Shown here: positions 16,795 through 25,914 of the stretch, in pieces
How positions within the stretch are numbered: position 1 is the stretch's first letter
How the letters are laid out: the number at the start of each line of letters is the position of its first letter
Notes under the pieces: model-generated
The model's input: the letters and a program-made list of their open reading frames with translations, nothing else
Database searches by the model: none
Told to the model about the DNA's origin: nothing
Position numbers and translations under genes: made by a program
Origin: Bradyrhizobium sp. ORS 278
GTDB lineage: Bacteria > Pseudomonadota > Alphaproteobacteria > Rhizobiales > Xanthobacteraceae
Direction: 5' to 3'
DNA length: 64,000 nucleotides
Assembly: GCF_000026145.1 (NCBI RefSeq)
Contig: NC_009445.1
Span: 6,819,001-6,883,000, forward strand

Positions 16795-17280
16795 ATGACT
16801 ATTCAGGTAGGCGATCAGCTGCCGCAGGCTCAGTTCCGCGTCATGACCGGCGAAGGCCCGCAGGTCAAAACCACCGACGACATCTTCAAGGGCAAGAAGG
16901 TCGCGCTGTTCGCGGTCCCCGGCGCCTACACCGGCACCTGCCACAAGATGCATCTGCCCAGCATCTTCCTCAACGCCTATGCGCTGAAGGACAAGGGCGT
17001 CGACACCATCGCGATCGTCTCGGTCAACGACGCCTTCGTGATGAATGCCTGGAAGCGCGACACCGACCAGCGCGACGAGGCGGTGTTCCTGGCCGACGGC
17101 AATGCGGAGTTCACCAAGGCCATCGGCATGGAGCTCGACGCCTCCGGCGCCGGGCTGGGCATCCGCTCCAAGCGCTACTCGATGCTGGTCGAGGACGGCA
17201 AGGTGACCAAGCTGAACCTCGAAGCCGCCCCGGGCAAGGTCGAAGTCTCCGGCGGCGACACGCTGCTGGGGCAGCTGTGA
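16795..17280 (+). CDS. Peroxiredoxin, Prx5 type, 1-Cys
   Basis: This 161-residue protein has a strong ribosome binding site (GGGGAAGGAG). The peroxidatic motif PGAYTGTC places the reactive Cys at residue 49 and fits the P-x-x-x-T-x-x-C rule; the conserved Arg lies in the later GIRSKRYSML segment. Cys49 is the only cysteine, so there is no resolving Cys and turnover should rely on glutathione/glutaredoxin or another thiol. The enzyme reduces H2O2 and alkyl hydroperoxides in the cytoplasm. It faces the convergent rnhA gene across two near-identical palindromic repeats. Confidence 0.92.
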   Translation: MTIQVGDQLPQAQFRVMTGEGPQVKTTDDIFKGKKVALFAVPGAYTGTCHKMHLPSIFLNAYALKDKGVDTIAIVSVNDAFVMNAWKRDTDQRDEAVFLADGNAEFTKAIGMELDASGAGLGIRSKRYSMLVEDGKVTKLNLEAAPGKVEVSGGDTLLGQL

Positions 17281-17328
17281 GCTGATCGATCTATCGAGCT
17301 TGAGGCACACGGCCTCCCCACCATCGGT

Positions 17329-17428
17329 GTCATTCCCTGCGAAAGCGGGGAATCGAGTACGCCGCGGCCTCTCGGTTGAACACGACTGCTCGTGAATACT
17401 GGATCGCCCGGTCAAGCCGGGCGATGAC
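17329..17428. repeat. 100-bp palindromic repeat, GTCATTCCC family, copy 1
   Basis: The element begins GTCATTCCCTGCGAAAGCGG and ends CCCGGTCAAGCCGGGCGATGAC. It contains two internal hairpins (TGCGAAAGCGGGGAAT and CGCCCGGTCAAGCCGGGCG). It is almost identical to copy 2 at 17516-17615, sharing the central GTACGCCGCGGCCTCTCGGT segment. Confidence 0.9.
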
Positions 17429-17515
17429 AGCGGAGTGTGAGGGAAGGACTGCGGCAAGCTCGCTCGCTGATCCCGGCTCGTCAGGATCGAGGCACACCGC
17501 CTCTTCACCACCGAC

Positions 17516-17615
17516 GTCATTCCCCGCGGAGGCGGGGAATCCAGTACGCCGCGGCCTCTCGGTTGAACACGACTGCTGGTGAATACTGGATCGCCCGGTC
17601 AAGCCGGGCGATGAC
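17516..17615. repeat. 100-bp palindromic repeat, GTCATTCCC family, copy 2
   Basis: This second copy has the same orientation and length as copy 1 and lies 87 nt downstream of it. It differs at only a few positions (for example GCGGAGGCGG in place of GCGAAAGCGG). Several differences keep the hairpin paired. The remaining part of the 17281-17650 intergenic region has no gene. Confidence 0.9.
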
Positions 17616-17650
17616 GGCTTTGGTTGAGGCGACACCGCCTTACTAGCTCA

Positions 17651-18115
17651 TCAGCTCCGCACGTTCTTCTGCATCCGCGCCATCGCCACGCCATCACGCG
17701 CCAATTGGTCGGCGCGCTCGTTCTCGGGATGGCCGGCGTGGCCCTTGACCCAGTGCCAGTTGATCTTGTGCGGTTTCAGCGCGGCATCGAGGCGTTGCCA
17801 GAGTTCGGCGTTCTTGACCGGCTTCTTGTCGGCGGTCTTCCAGCCGTTGCGCTTCCAGCCGTGGATCCAGCCGGTGATGCCCTGCCGGACATATTGGCTG
17901 TCGGTGTAAAGCTCGACCTGGCACGACTTCTTCAGCGCCTCCAGCGCCGAGATCGCCGCCATCAGCTCCATGCGGTTGTTCGTGGTATGCGGCTCGCCGC
18001 CCTTGAGCTCCTTCTCCTTGTCGCCGAAGCGCAGGATCGCGCCCCAGCCGCCAGGGCCGGGATTTCCGGAGCAGGCGCCGTCGGTGAAGATGCTGACGAC
18101 CGGAAGCTCGCTCAT
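17651..18115 (-). CDS. rnhA: Ribonuclease HI
   Basis: The protein has 154 residues, the normal RNase HI length. It starts [18 protein letters not shown] and has the four acidic active-site residues: Asp12, Glu50 (NRMELMA), Asp72 (YTDSQYV) and Asp136 (NERADQL), with His126 in the GHAGHP loop. The enzyme cuts RNA in RNA-DNA hybrids, removing R-loops and primers. Its ATG overlaps the thrB stop by ATGA, so translation is coupled. The ispH-thrB-rnhA order is common in alphaproteobacteria. Confidence 0.96.
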   Translation of the reverse strand: MSELPVVSIFTDGACSGNPGPGGWGAILRFGDKEKELKGGEPHTTNNRMELMAAISALEALKKSCQVELYTDSQYVRQGITGWIHGWKRNGWKTADKKPVKNAELWQRLDAALKPHKINWHWVKGHAGHPENERADQLARDGVAMARMQKNVRS

Positions 18116-19083
18116 GCGGATGCTCCGATGCCGTAGTCGCGCGCGCTGGTCACCGCCTGATGGAAGCGCAGCTTGCGGACATATTCGAGCGGATCCTTCG
18201 GCTTCACCAGCGCGCCCGCGGGCACGTTGAGCCAGTCGACCAGCCGCGTCAGCAGGAAGCGGATCGCGGCGCCGCGCGCGAGCAGCGGCAGCGCCTCCAG
18301 CTCCGCGTCCGACAGCGGCCGCGCGCGGCCATACGCATTGAAGAAGGCGCGCGCCTTGGTGACGTTGAGCGAATGGTCGGCCTCGAAGCACCAGGCGTTC
18401 AGGCAGATCGCCACGTCATAGGCGAGGATGTCGTTGCAGGAGAACGGGAAGTCGATCAGTCCGGACAGATGGTCGCCGAGGAAGAAGACGTTGTCCGGAA
18501 ACAGGTCGGCGTGAATGACGCCTTCCGGCAGATCTGTCGGCCAGGCGCGCGCAAGGTAGTCCAACTCGGTCGAGAGCAGCGCGGACAGGCCGGCCTGCAC
18601 CGTGTCGGCGCGATCGGCCGCCTGGGCGAACAGCGATTGCCAGCCGGACACCGACAGCGGGTTCTTGCGCACCAGCGGGAAGTCGCGCCCAGCCAAATGC
18701 ATCCGCGCCAGCGCCTCGCCAACGCCTGCGCAATGCACGACGGCCGGCTTGCGCGGCCACATCCCTTCGAGAAAGTTGATGATCGCCGCCGGCCGGCCGG
18801 CCAGGCTGGAATACACCGCGCCGTCGCGGTTGCGCGCCGGCTGCGGGCAGTTGACGCCGCGCTCGGCGAGATGGGCCATCAGGCCCAGAAAATACGGCAG
18901 ATCGTCCACCGCCACGCGCTTCTCATAGAGCGTGAGGATGTAGGAGCCCTTCGTGGTGTGCAGCAGGAAGTTGGAGTTCTCGACGCCCTCGGCGATGCCC
19001 TTGTAGGAGAGCAGCTCGCCGATGTCGTAGGTCTTGAGGAAGTCCGCAAGCTCGTCGGCGGCGACGTCGGTATAGACCGCCAT
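18112..19083 (-). CDS. thrB: Homoserine kinase (APH-fold type)
   Basis: This 323-residue protein is the aminoglycoside-phosphotransferase-fold form of homoserine kinase found in alphaproteobacteria. It begins [16 protein letters not shown] and has the GVENSNFLL nucleotide loop, the catalytic loop His191-x-Asp193 with Asn198 ([10 protein letters not shown]) and the metal-binding Asp211 (GLIDFPFS). It phosphorylates L-homoserine with ATP on the way to threonine. It sits 146 nt after ispH and overlaps rnhA by four bases. Confidence 0.95.
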   Translation of the reverse strand: MAVYTDVAADELADFLKTYDIGELLSYKGIAEGVENSNFLLHTTKGSYILTLYEKRVAVDDLPYFLGLMAHLAERGVNCPQPARNRDGAVYSSLAGRPAAIINFLEGMWPRKPAVVHCAGVGEALARMHLAGRDFPLVRKNPLSVSGWQSLFAQAADRADTVQAGLSALLSTELDYLARAWPTDLPEGVIHADLFPDNVFFLGDHLSGLIDFPFSCNDILAYDVAICLNAWCFEADHSLNVTKARAFFNAYGRARPLSDAELEALPLLARGAAIRFLLTRLVDWLNVPAGALVKPKDPLEYVRKLRFHQAVTSARDYGIGASA

Positions 19084-19229
19084 GCGATGTCCCGGTTATC
19101 GAAGTTCGCCTGCCCCCGCCTCTCCGCTGCGAACTTCGTCACCGGACAGGCCCGTTGCGCCTTCATCGCGCATGCGGGCGTCGCGTTCAAGGCCGATGGC
19201 CCGCCGGCGGGTGGAAAAGAACCGCCGGC

Positions 19230-20198
19230 CTACTCGGCGGCCGCTTCCGGGCGCAGCGAGCGCGGCAGCGGGAAGAATTCGTTTTCTTCCGCGGCGGAGA
19301 CGGTCTCGACATGCAGCACGTAGCGCTCGGCAAACGCGCCCATGATCTCCTCGACGATCACCTCGGGGGCCGAGGCGCCGGCGGTGATGCCGAGGCTCTT
19401 GATGCCCTCGAAGCGCGCCCAGTCGATATCCGAGGCGCGCTGCGCCAGCACCGCGATCGGGCAGCCCTCGCGCTCGGCGACCTCGCGCAGGCGCTGCGAG
19501 TTCGACGAGTTCGGCGCGCCGACCACGATCAGGGCGTCGACCACCGGGGCCACCTTCTTCACCGCCAGCTGGCGGTTGGTGGTGGCGTAGCAGATGTCTT
19601 CCTTGTGCGGGCCGGAGATGTTCGGGAAGCGGCCCTTGAGCACGGCCACGATGTCGGCGGTATCGTCGATCGACAGCGTGGTCTGGGTGACGAAAGCGAG
19701 GTTGTTCGGATCCTTCGGGGTGAAGGTCGCGGCATCCTCGGCGGTCTCGATCAGGGTCACGGCGCCCGGCGGCAGCTGGCCGACGGTGCCGACTACCTCC
19801 GGGTGATGGGAATGGCCGATCAGCAGGATCTCGCGGCCGCGCTTGAAGTGAATGGCGGCCTCGCGGTGCACCTTGGTGACCAGCGGGCAGGTCGCGTCGA
19901 GCGAGAAGAAATTGCGCGCCTGGGCCTCGGCGGGAACCGATTTCGGCACGCCGTGGGCCGAGAACACCACCGGTGCATTGGTATTGTCGGGGATCTCGGC
20001 CAGTTCCTCGACGAAGATCGCGCCCTTGGTCTTCAGGCTGTCGACGACGTATTTATTGTGCACGATCTCGTGCCGGACATAGACCGGGGCGCCATAGATG
20101 GCGAGCGCCCGTTCCACGGTATCGATGGCGCGGACCACGCCGGCACAGAAGCCGCGCGGCGAGCAGAGCACGATTTTGAGGTCTGGTTTAGCTGCCAT
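19230..20198 (-). CDS. ispH: 4-hydroxy-3-methylbut-2-enyl diphosphate reductase
   Basis: ATG 20198 gives 322 residues, as expected for IspH. The cluster-binding cysteines are visible at VLCSPRGFC (Cys12), DATCPLVTK and [11 protein letters not shown]. The [11 protein letters not shown] and [11 protein letters not shown] segments are diagnostic. This [4Fe-4S] enzyme makes IPP and DMAPP in the last step of the MEP pathway and should be essential. It is divergent from trcR across 267 nt that holds both promoters and no other gene. In-frame codons upstream of 20198 encode unconserved sequence. Confidence 0.96.
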   Translation of the reverse strand: MAAKPDLKIVLCSPRGFCAGVVRAIDTVERALAIYGAPVYVRHEIVHNKYVVDSLKTKGAIFVEELAEIPDNTNAPVVFSAHGVPKSVPAEAQARNFFSLDATCPLVTKVHREAAIHFKRGREILLIGHSHHPEVVGTVGQLPPGAVTLIETAEDAATFTPKDPNNLAFVTQTTLSIDDTADIVAVLKGRFPNISGPHKEDICYATTNRQLAVKKVAPVVDALIVVGAPNSSNSQRLREVAEREGCPIAVLAQRASDIDWARFEGIKSLGITAGASAPEVIVEEIMGAFAERYVLHVETVSAAEENEFFPLPRSLRPEAAAE

Positions 20199-20465
20199 GG
20201 GCGGTCTGAGCTGATCTGTGCGGGCTTGTTGCGGCGACCGGGGCACCCCGGGCCGGCAAGCGGGGGCGGTCGAAACGTCACGGCTTCGAGTGAGAGACGT
20301 GTTTGGGTAGGACTTGGGACTGCTTTGGAGCGCTGTCAAGGCCGTTTTCGTCAGGCCATTGCGCCCCGCCCCCGGGACGGCTTATATAGGGCGAATTCCC
20401 CGTCATCGCCGATGACCGCAGGTTTCGCCTCCCAGGGCCGGGGCGGAGCACAAAGGAGATTTGCC

Positions 20466-21161
20466 ATGAGCAACGCCCCGCTGATGCCGAAGGCAACTGC
20501 CGTGTGGCTGGTCGACAATACCGCGCTGACCTTCGACCAGGTCGCCGATTTTACCAAGATGCACCCGCTGGAGGTGCGCGCCATTGCCGACGGCGACGCC
20601 GCCCAGGGCATCAAGGGCATGGACCCGATCTCGACCGGCCAGCTCACCCGCGAGGAGATCGAAAAGGCCGAGCGCGACCCCAATTACCGGCTCCGTCTGC
20701 AGGAGAGCAAGGTCGTGCTGCCGCCGCAGCCGAAGCGCAAGGGCCCGCGCTACACCCCGGTCTCGCGCCGCCATGAGCGCCCGAGCGCCATCCTCTGGCT
20801 GGTGCGCAACCACCCCGAGCTCAAGGACGCGCAGATCATGCGGCTGGTCGGCACCACCAAGACCACCATTGCCAGCGTCCGCGACCGCACCCATTGGAAC
20901 GCGCAGACTTTGACCCCGATGGACCCGGTGACGCTCGGCCTGTGCTCGCAGATCGAGCTCGATTTCGAGGTGCAGCGCGCCGCAAAGGAAAAGCCGCTCG
21001 ACGCCAATTACAGCGGCGCCACGCTGCTGCCGGCCTCCGAGACCACCCGCAAGGACGAGTACGAGCCCGCCGGGCGCGACGAGGACGACCTCAACGTCGA
21101 CGCGGTGTTCGCCAAGCTCAAGACCATCGGCGGCAAGAAGCACGACGAGGACGAGGAGTAG
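20466..21161 (+). CDS. trcR: Cell-cycle transcriptional regulator TrcR (DUF1013)
   Basis: ATG 20466 follows AAAGGAGA and gives 231 residues. The protein starts MSNAPLMPKATAVWLVDNTA, with a DQVADFTKMHPLEVRAIADG segment that looks like a helix-turn-helix, and a second one at DAQIMRLVGTTKTTIASVRD. The C-terminal 40 residues are acidic. DUF1013 proteins are confined to alphaproteobacteria and are annotated as the conserved cell-cycle regulator TrcR. The divergent ispH neighbour fits the usual context. The symbol rests on my memory of current family naming. Confidence 0.88.
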   Translation: MSNAPLMPKATAVWLVDNTALTFDQVADFTKMHPLEVRAIADGDAAQGIKGMDPISTGQLTREEIEKAERDPNYRLRLQESKVVLPPQPKRKGPRYTPVSRRHERPSAILWLVRNHPELKDAQIMRLVGTTKTTIASVRDRTHWNAQTLTPMDPVTLGLCSQIELDFEVQRAAKEKPLDANYSGATLLPASETTRKDEYEPAGRDEDDLNVDAVFAKLKTIGGKKHDEDEE

Positions 21162-21224
21162 GATCACTCTCGGCATCGTCCCGGCCTTCCCGCGTCACTC
21201 GCGGGCAGCCGCTCCACCAACGGT

Positions 21225-21350
21225 GTCGTCCCGGCGACAGCCGGGACCCATGACCACCGGCTTACATTGCGGCCCGAGCTGGCCGTGACTCAGCGCCCCT
21301 TTCCTCACCCGCTGCGGCGTTTGGGTCCCGGCTCAAGGCCGGGACGACGA
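21225..21350. repeat. Palindromic repeat, GTCGTCCCGGC family, copy 1
   Basis: The left end GTCGTCCCGGCGACAGCCGG and the right end CCCGGCTCAAGGCCGGGACGAC are each hairpins and are inverted relative to each other. It lies between the convergent trcR and OmpW-like genes. A second copy is at 31514-31635. Confidence 0.85.
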
Positions 21351-21410
21351 CGATGGGGCGGCGCGAGATCCCCGCCACACTCAAATCCGCGAGCAGCAAT
21401 CTTCCCTCGA

Positions 21411-21439
21411 AAAAAATGGCGCCGGTCAACCGGCGCCAT
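21411..21439 (-). terminator. Rho-independent terminator of the OmpW-like gene
   Basis: ATGGCGCCGGT (21416-21426) pairs perfectly with ACCGGCGCCAT (21429-21439). On the minus strand the stem is followed by a run of T (21416-21411 read as TTTTTT, continuing). It ends 26 nt past the stop codon. Confidence 0.9.
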
Positions 21440-21464
21440 TCAAGTCTGGAAGGAACGCTAGCAA

Positions 21465-22196
21465 TCAGAACTTGTAGGTGACGCCGGCACCGACCAGCCA
21501 GGGGTCGATGTTGGCGCGGCCGGTGACGGGGATGACGCCGTTGACGGTCGCCGAGTAGTTCGGCTGCAGCCACAGCTTCTTGACGTCGACGTTCAGGCCC
21601 CAATGCTTGTCGAGCATGTAGTCGAAGCCGAACTGGACCGCGGCGCCCCACTGGTTCGAGATCTTCAGGTTGGTGACAGCGAGACCGTTGACCACCTGGT
21701 TGGCGGCGCTCTGGTTGAAGAACACCGTGTAGTTCACGCCGGCGCCGACATAGGGCTTGAAGGCGCCGAAATCGGTGAAGTGATATTGCAGGGTCAGCGT
21801 CGGCGGCAGCAGCCAGGCCTTGCCGATGTTGAGGCCATCAAGCGCGCCGGTGCCGCTGATCGAATGCCTGGTGACGCCGAGGATCAGCTCGGCCGCGATG
21901 TTCCTGGTGAAGAAGTAGCTGATGTCGAGCTCGGGAACGACCTGATTGGAGATTTTCAGGCTCGAGTTCGGCGACGACAGCGCCGGCACGCCGGTCACGT
22001 TGAGGGTCGACCCGCCGGCATCCGGCAGCACGCCGAGCGCGCGGACGCGGATCATCCAGGGATTCCATGCCTCGATCACCGGAGCCTTGGTGATGACTGG
22101 CGCCGCCTCCAGGTCGGCCGCTTGCGCAGAGCCCATGGCGCCGCAGATCGCCGCCAGCACCAGCAGCGACGACGAGAGTTGGAAGGTTCTATTCAT
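21465..22196 (-). CDS. OmpW-family outer membrane beta-barrel protein
   Basis: From ATG 22196 the protein has 243 residues with a signal peptide (FQLSSSLLVLAAICGAMGSA, cleavage after AQA). Mature blocks typical of OmpW are visible: NPWMIRVRALGVLPD, VPELDISYFFTRNIAAELI, LLPPTLTLQYHF, FKPYVGAGVNYT and a closing DPWLVGAGVTYKF with a C-terminal Phe for barrel assembly. OmpW proteins form eight-stranded barrels for small hydrophobic molecules. The gene is monocistronic, with its own terminator. An in-frame ATG at 22208 is an alternative start. Confidence 0.9.
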   Translation of the reverse strand: MNRTFQLSSSLLVLAAICGAMGSAQAADLEAAPVITKAPVIEAWNPWMIRVRALGVLPDAGGSTLNVTGVPALSSPNSSLKISNQVVPELDISYFFTRNIAAELILGVTRHSISGTGALDGLNIGKAWLLPPTLTLQYHFTDFGAFKPYVGAGVNYTVFFNQSAANQVVNGLAVTNLKISNQWGAAVQFGFDYMLDKHWGLNVDVKKLWLQPNYSATVNGVIPVTGRANIDPWLVGAGVTYKF

Positions 22197-22390
22197 CGAG
22201 GTCCCCATAGCCACACTTGAGCTGCACGTCCGCTCAATCCGCGCGGACAAGCCGCGCTCTTGCGGTCACAGATGTGGCAGGGACACCATTCGATTGGATT
22301 TGATCTCAATCAATCGACGTTGTTGCAGCGCCGATGTCGTCAGACTGTTGCATGGGCAACACGCGCCATGAGAGGCGGTTGCAGTCGCGG

Positions 22391-22663
22391 TCAGGGTCGA
22401 TCTGGATGGTTCATCATATATTCGCCGAGATCGCGCTGACGGCGATCCGCACGAGCTTCCGCCCGCTGCCGCTGCACGTCGCGATCCTTGCGGCACGCGA
22501 CATATTCGGCCGAGCCCGGCGCGACCTTGCCGCCGGCTTGACAGACCGCATCGTCATCATCATTGCCGAGCGCCACCGCGGCGCCCTGATTGCGAGAGGC
22601 GCAGGCGGCGAGCGAGAGCGCGGCCGTCAGCACCAGAGCAAAGCGGGCGGAGGTCTGTCGCAT
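22391..22663 (-). CDS. Small lipoprotein
   Basis: The protein has 90 residues from ATG 22663 (or 94 from 22675; neither has a good ribosome binding site). The leader MRQTSARFALVLTAALSLAAC contains a lipobox L-A-A-C, so the mature N-terminus should be a lipid-modified Cys. The mature part has an acidic DDDD run, two more cysteines (AVCQAGGKV and VACRKDRD), and a very basic, charged helix rich in Arg ending near MMNHPDRP. No family is recognised. It lies alone between the OmpW-like gene and prpE. Confidence 0.65.
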   Translation of the reverse strand: MRQTSARFALVLTAALSLAACASRNQGAAVALGNDDDDAVCQAGGKVAPGSAEYVACRKDRDVQRQRAEARADRRQRDLGEYMMNHPDRP

Positions 22664-22793
22664 CGAAGGGTCCATTCTCGTCCATCGGGCTCAGCCGTTG
22701 CTTGACGGCATTGGCGGCCAGGGTCAAGCCCTGGGAATCGCATACGAGGCTGCGAGGAAGGCGCGACAAACGAGATGACCAGTTAGTTACTCG

Positions 22794-22877
22794 GTCATGC
22801 CCGGGCCCGTCACGGGCATCCACGTCGTTCCCAAGGGGCCGCTCGACGTGGATGGCCGGGACAAGCCCGGCCATGAC
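22794..22877. repeat. Palindromic repeat, GTCATGCCCGGGC type
   Basis: GTCATGCCCGGGCCCGTCACGG is mirrored by CCGGGACAAGCCCGGCCATGAC, with inner inverted arms CATCCACGTCG and CGACGTGGATG. It lies just past the prpE stop codon. It may end or stabilise that transcript. Confidence 0.8.
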
Positions 22878-22909
22878 GACGTGGAAACGGGCGAACGCTA
22901 GCGCTCGCT

Positions 22910-24814
22910 CTACACCCGGCTTTTCAGCGCCTCGCCGATCTCCTCGAGAACCTTGGGGTCCTCGATCGTGGCCGGCATGCTCCACTGCTCGCCGTCGGCG
23001 ATCTTCTTGATGGTGCCGCGCAGGATCTTGCCGGAGCGTGTCTTCGGCAGGCGGCCGACGGTGATGGCGAGCTTGAACGCCGCGACCGGGCCGAGCTTGT
23101 CGCGCACCAGCGCGACGATCTCCTTCTCGATCACCGACGGGCTGCGCGAGACCCCGGCCTTGAGCACCAGGAAGCCGCAGGGCACCTCGCCCTTGATCGC
23201 GTCCTTGATGCCGAGCACGGCGCATTCGGCGACATCGGGATGCGACGCCAGGATTTCCTCCATGCCGCCGGTCGACAGCCGATGGCCGGCAACGTTGATG
23301 ATGTCGTCGGTGCGGCCCATGACGAAGACATAGCCGTCCTCATCCTTGAAGCCGGCATCGGAGGTCTTGTAGTAGCCGGGGAATTCGCTGAGGTAGGATT
23401 CCTTGAAGCGATCCTCCTGCTGCCACAGCGTCGGCAGACAACCAGGGGGCATCGGCAGCTTGATCACGATCGAGCCCATTGTGTTGGCAGGCACCGGCTT
23501 CGCTGCCTCGTCGACGATATCGACCTGATAGCCCGGCATCGGCACCGTCGGAGACCCATGCTTGACCGGTAAGAGGCCGAGGCCCACCGGGTTGCCGGCG
23601 ATGCACCAGCCGGTCTCGGTCTGCCACCAATGATCGATCACCGGCACCTTGAGCTGCTGCTCGGCCCATTCCACCGTCGGCGGGTCGGCGCGCTCCCCGG
23701 CCAGGAACAGCGTGCGGAACTGCGACAGATCATACTTGCTCAGCAACGTCCCTTCCGGGTCTTCCTTGCGGATCGCGCGGAACGCCGTGGGCGCGGTGAA
23801 CAGCGCGACGGCCTTGTGGTCGGCGATGACGCGCCAGAACGCGCCGGCATCGGGCGTGCCGACCGGCTTGCCCTCATACATCACCGAGGTCGCGCCGTGA
23901 ATCAGCGGCCCGTAGATGATGTAGCTGTGGCCCACGACCCAGCCGATGTCGGAGCCGCACCACCAGACCTCGCCGGGCTTGATGCCGTAGAGATTCTCCA
24001 TCGACCATTTCAGCGCGACGAGGTGACCGCCATTGTCGCGCACGACGCCCTTCGGCTTGCCGGTGGTGCCGGAGGTGTAGAGGATGTAGAGCGGATCGGT
24101 CGCGAGCACGGGCACGCAAGGCGCGAGCTTGCCGTTGGCGATTGCGGATTTGCGCAGCGCCGCCCAGTCGTAGTCGCGGCCGGGCTTGAGCTCGCAGACA
24201 TGCTCCGGCCGCTGCAGGATGATGCAGGCCTGCGGCCGCTTGTCGGCAAGCTCGATCGCCTGGTCGAGCAGCGGCTTGTATTGCACGATGCGGCCGGGCT
24301 CGATGCCGCAGCTCGCCGACAGCACCAGCTTCGGGGTCGCGTCGTCGATGCGGGTCGCGAGCTCCTTGGCCGCGAAGCCGCCGAACACCACTGAATGCAC
24401 CGCGCCGATGCGCGCGCAGGCGAGCATCGCGACCATCGCCTCCGGCACCATCGGCATGTAGAGGATGACGCGGTCACCCTTGCCGACGCCGAAATCCTGC
24501 ATGATGGCGGCGAGCGTCTGTACCTCCTTCAGCATCTCGGCATAGGTGATCCTGGTGACGGAATTCGTCAGCGGCGAATCATGAATCAGAGCCAGCTGCT
24601 CGCCGCGGCCGGCGGCGACGTGGCGGTCGAGCGCGTTGAAGCAGGTGTTGACGACGGCGCCGGCGAACCAGCGGCCATAGGCGCCCATCGAGGGATCGAA
24701 GATTGTCTTGGCCGGCTCGATCCAGTCGATCGCGCGGGCGGCCTCGGCCCAGAACCCTTCCGGATCCTGCAGCGACCGGGCATGGACCTCGTGATAGCGG
24801 CTCGCAGCGCTCAT
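22910..24814 (-). CDS. prpE: Propionyl-CoA synthetase (acetyl/propionyl-CoA ligase family)
   Basis: ATG 24814 follows GGGGAA by 5 nt and gives 634 residues, the usual PrpE length. The N-terminal RYHEVHARSLQDPEGFWAEAAR segment is of the Acs/PrpE type. AMP-binding motifs are YTSGTTGKPKGVV, WWQTETGW and YYKTSDAG, and the acetylatable catalytic Lys is in PKTRSGKILRG. The enzyme activates propionate (possibly other short acids) to the CoA ester. The neighbours are unrelated and no methylcitrate genes are near. An acetoacetyl-CoA or acetyl-CoA ligase is the alternative reading. Confidence 0.9.
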   Translation of the reverse strand: MSAASRYHEVHARSLQDPEGFWAEAARAIDWIEPAKTIFDPSMGAYGRWFAGAVVNTCFNALDRHVAAGRGEQLALIHDSPLTNSVTRITYAEMLKEVQTLAAIMQDFGVGKGDRVILYMPMVPEAMVAMLACARIGAVHSVVFGGFAAKELATRIDDATPKLVLSASCGIEPGRIVQYKPLLDQAIELADKRPQACIILQRPEHVCELKPGRDYDWAALRKSAIANGKLAPCVPVLATDPLYILYTSGTTGKPKGVVRDNGGHLVALKWSMENLYGIKPGEVWWCGSDIGWVVGHSYIIYGPLIHGATSVMYEGKPVGTPDAGAFWRVIADHKAVALFTAPTAFRAIRKEDPEGTLLSKYDLSQFRTLFLAGERADPPTVEWAEQQLKVPVIDHWWQTETGWCIAGNPVGLGLLPVKHGSPTVPMPGYQVDIVDEAAKPVPANTMGSIVIKLPMPPGCLPTLWQQEDRFKESYLSEFPGYYKTSDAGFKDEDGYVFVMGRTDDIINVAGHRLSTGGMEEILASHPDVAECAVLGIKDAIKGEVPCGFLVLKAGVSRSPSVIEKEIVALVRDKLGPVAAFKLAITVGRLPKTRSGKILRGTIKKIADGEQWSMPATIEDPKVLEEIGEALKSRV

Positions 24815-25074
24815 GACGTTTCCCCAAGATCTGTGTTTATTCCCAACTATTGTCCGGGACAAAGCGACAGTTCAAGCCATCATGAATTGATCCAGATCAG
24901 GCACGGGCGTGCGGGCAGGTCATTTTCCGATCCGGAGCCTCGCGCTGCGCGCTGCGGCCCCTCGGCCTAGACAAAGGTCTTAGCCAGGCCTGAGCGTGCA
25001 GGGGACCCGCAAGGAAGTACGCGGTGCGTGCCCTCGTCCGCAGGCGCGAACAGTCGCGCGCGCCTGATGGTGGC

Positions 25075-25845
25075 CTAGTAGCCGTCGGCGCCGTTCAGCC
25101 GCCGAAGGCGGTCCTGCATCGCCTTCTTCAGATCGTAGCCGCTACGGCCGAAATCGGCATTGCGGCGGGCGATGAAGGCGTCCTGCTCACGCTGCAGCGC
25201 TCGCGCCGCGGCCGGCCCCGGCGCCTCGCGCACCGCCCGCGCATGCGAGCCGTCGATCTCGCGATCGAGATTGGCAAGCTCCGGGTCGGCGCAGATCGCC
25301 TTCTCGGCGGCGCGCCGCGCCGCCGCGCAATTGAAGCTCGGCCGGCCGGCCACCGCCATCTGCGCGCCCAGACGCTCGAGCTCGAGGGCGAGGGCGCGGT
25401 AGTTGCTGCGCGCGCCGACGTGATCCGGATTGAGCCGCAGGGCAGAAGCAAAATCAGCCAGCGCCTTCGGCCGGTCTCCCTTCTTTCGGTACAGTTCGCC
25501 GCGCGCGTTGAAGATGTTGGCCAGCGTCGGATCGAGCTGCAAAGCCGTGCCGTAGTCGGCGATGGCGCGATCGGTCTCACCCCTGACGATGTAGATCGAG
25601 GCACGCGCGATCAGCGCGTTGATACGATCGCTCTTCGCAGTCTTCGGATTGTCGATCAGCGCACCGCACTCAGTGAGCACCTTGTCGCCGTCCTGCGCCT
25701 CGGACGCGGCGATGCAGGCGGCGGCGTCGACCACCGGTTCCTTGGCAGGCTCGGCTGCGCCGACGGCATATGCCTCGACGGCGAGCAGGATCGGCCAGGC
25801 GGTCAGCGTGGCCAGGATGACCGCTCCTCGGCGGCATGGCTGCAT
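25075..25845 (-). CDS. Secreted TPR protein with LprI-like C-terminal domain
   Basis: The protein has 256 residues from ATG 25845 (a GTG two codons upstream is possible). A signal peptide covers roughly residues 1-30. Two or three TPR units follow (INALIARASIYIVRGETDRA, LANIFNARGELYRKKGDRPK). The last ~90 residues, beginning FNCAAARRAAEKAICADPEL, have the two-Cys, Leu-rich pattern of the DUF1311/LprI lysozyme-inhibitor domain with YDLKKAMQDRLRRLN at the end. Joining TPRs to this domain suggests a periplasmic binding role. It follows the SDR gene on the same strand after 69 nt, perhaps not in the same operon. Confidence 0.75.
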   Translation of the reverse strand: MQPCRRGAVILATLTAWPILLAVEAYAVGAAEPAKEPVVDAAACIAASEAQDGDKVLTECGALIDNPKTAKSDRINALIARASIYIVRGETDRAIADYGTALQLDPTLANIFNARGELYRKKGDRPKALADFASALRLNPDHVGARSNYRALALELERLGAQMAVAGRPSFNCAAARRAAEKAICADPELANLDREIDGSHARAVREAPGPAAARALQREQDAFIARRNADFGRSGYDLKKAMQDRLRRLNGADGY

Positions 25846-25914
25846 CGTCACATCCGGATAAATAGCCCTTGCACGGATATGGCGCAGCCCGCGCCGCGAT
25901 GCAATCCGCTCAGC

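Noticed and set aside
17281..17650. CRISPR-like array because of repeated near-identical units
   Set aside because: Only two 100-bp palindromic units with one 87-nt gap; no short repeat/spacer pattern and no cas genes.
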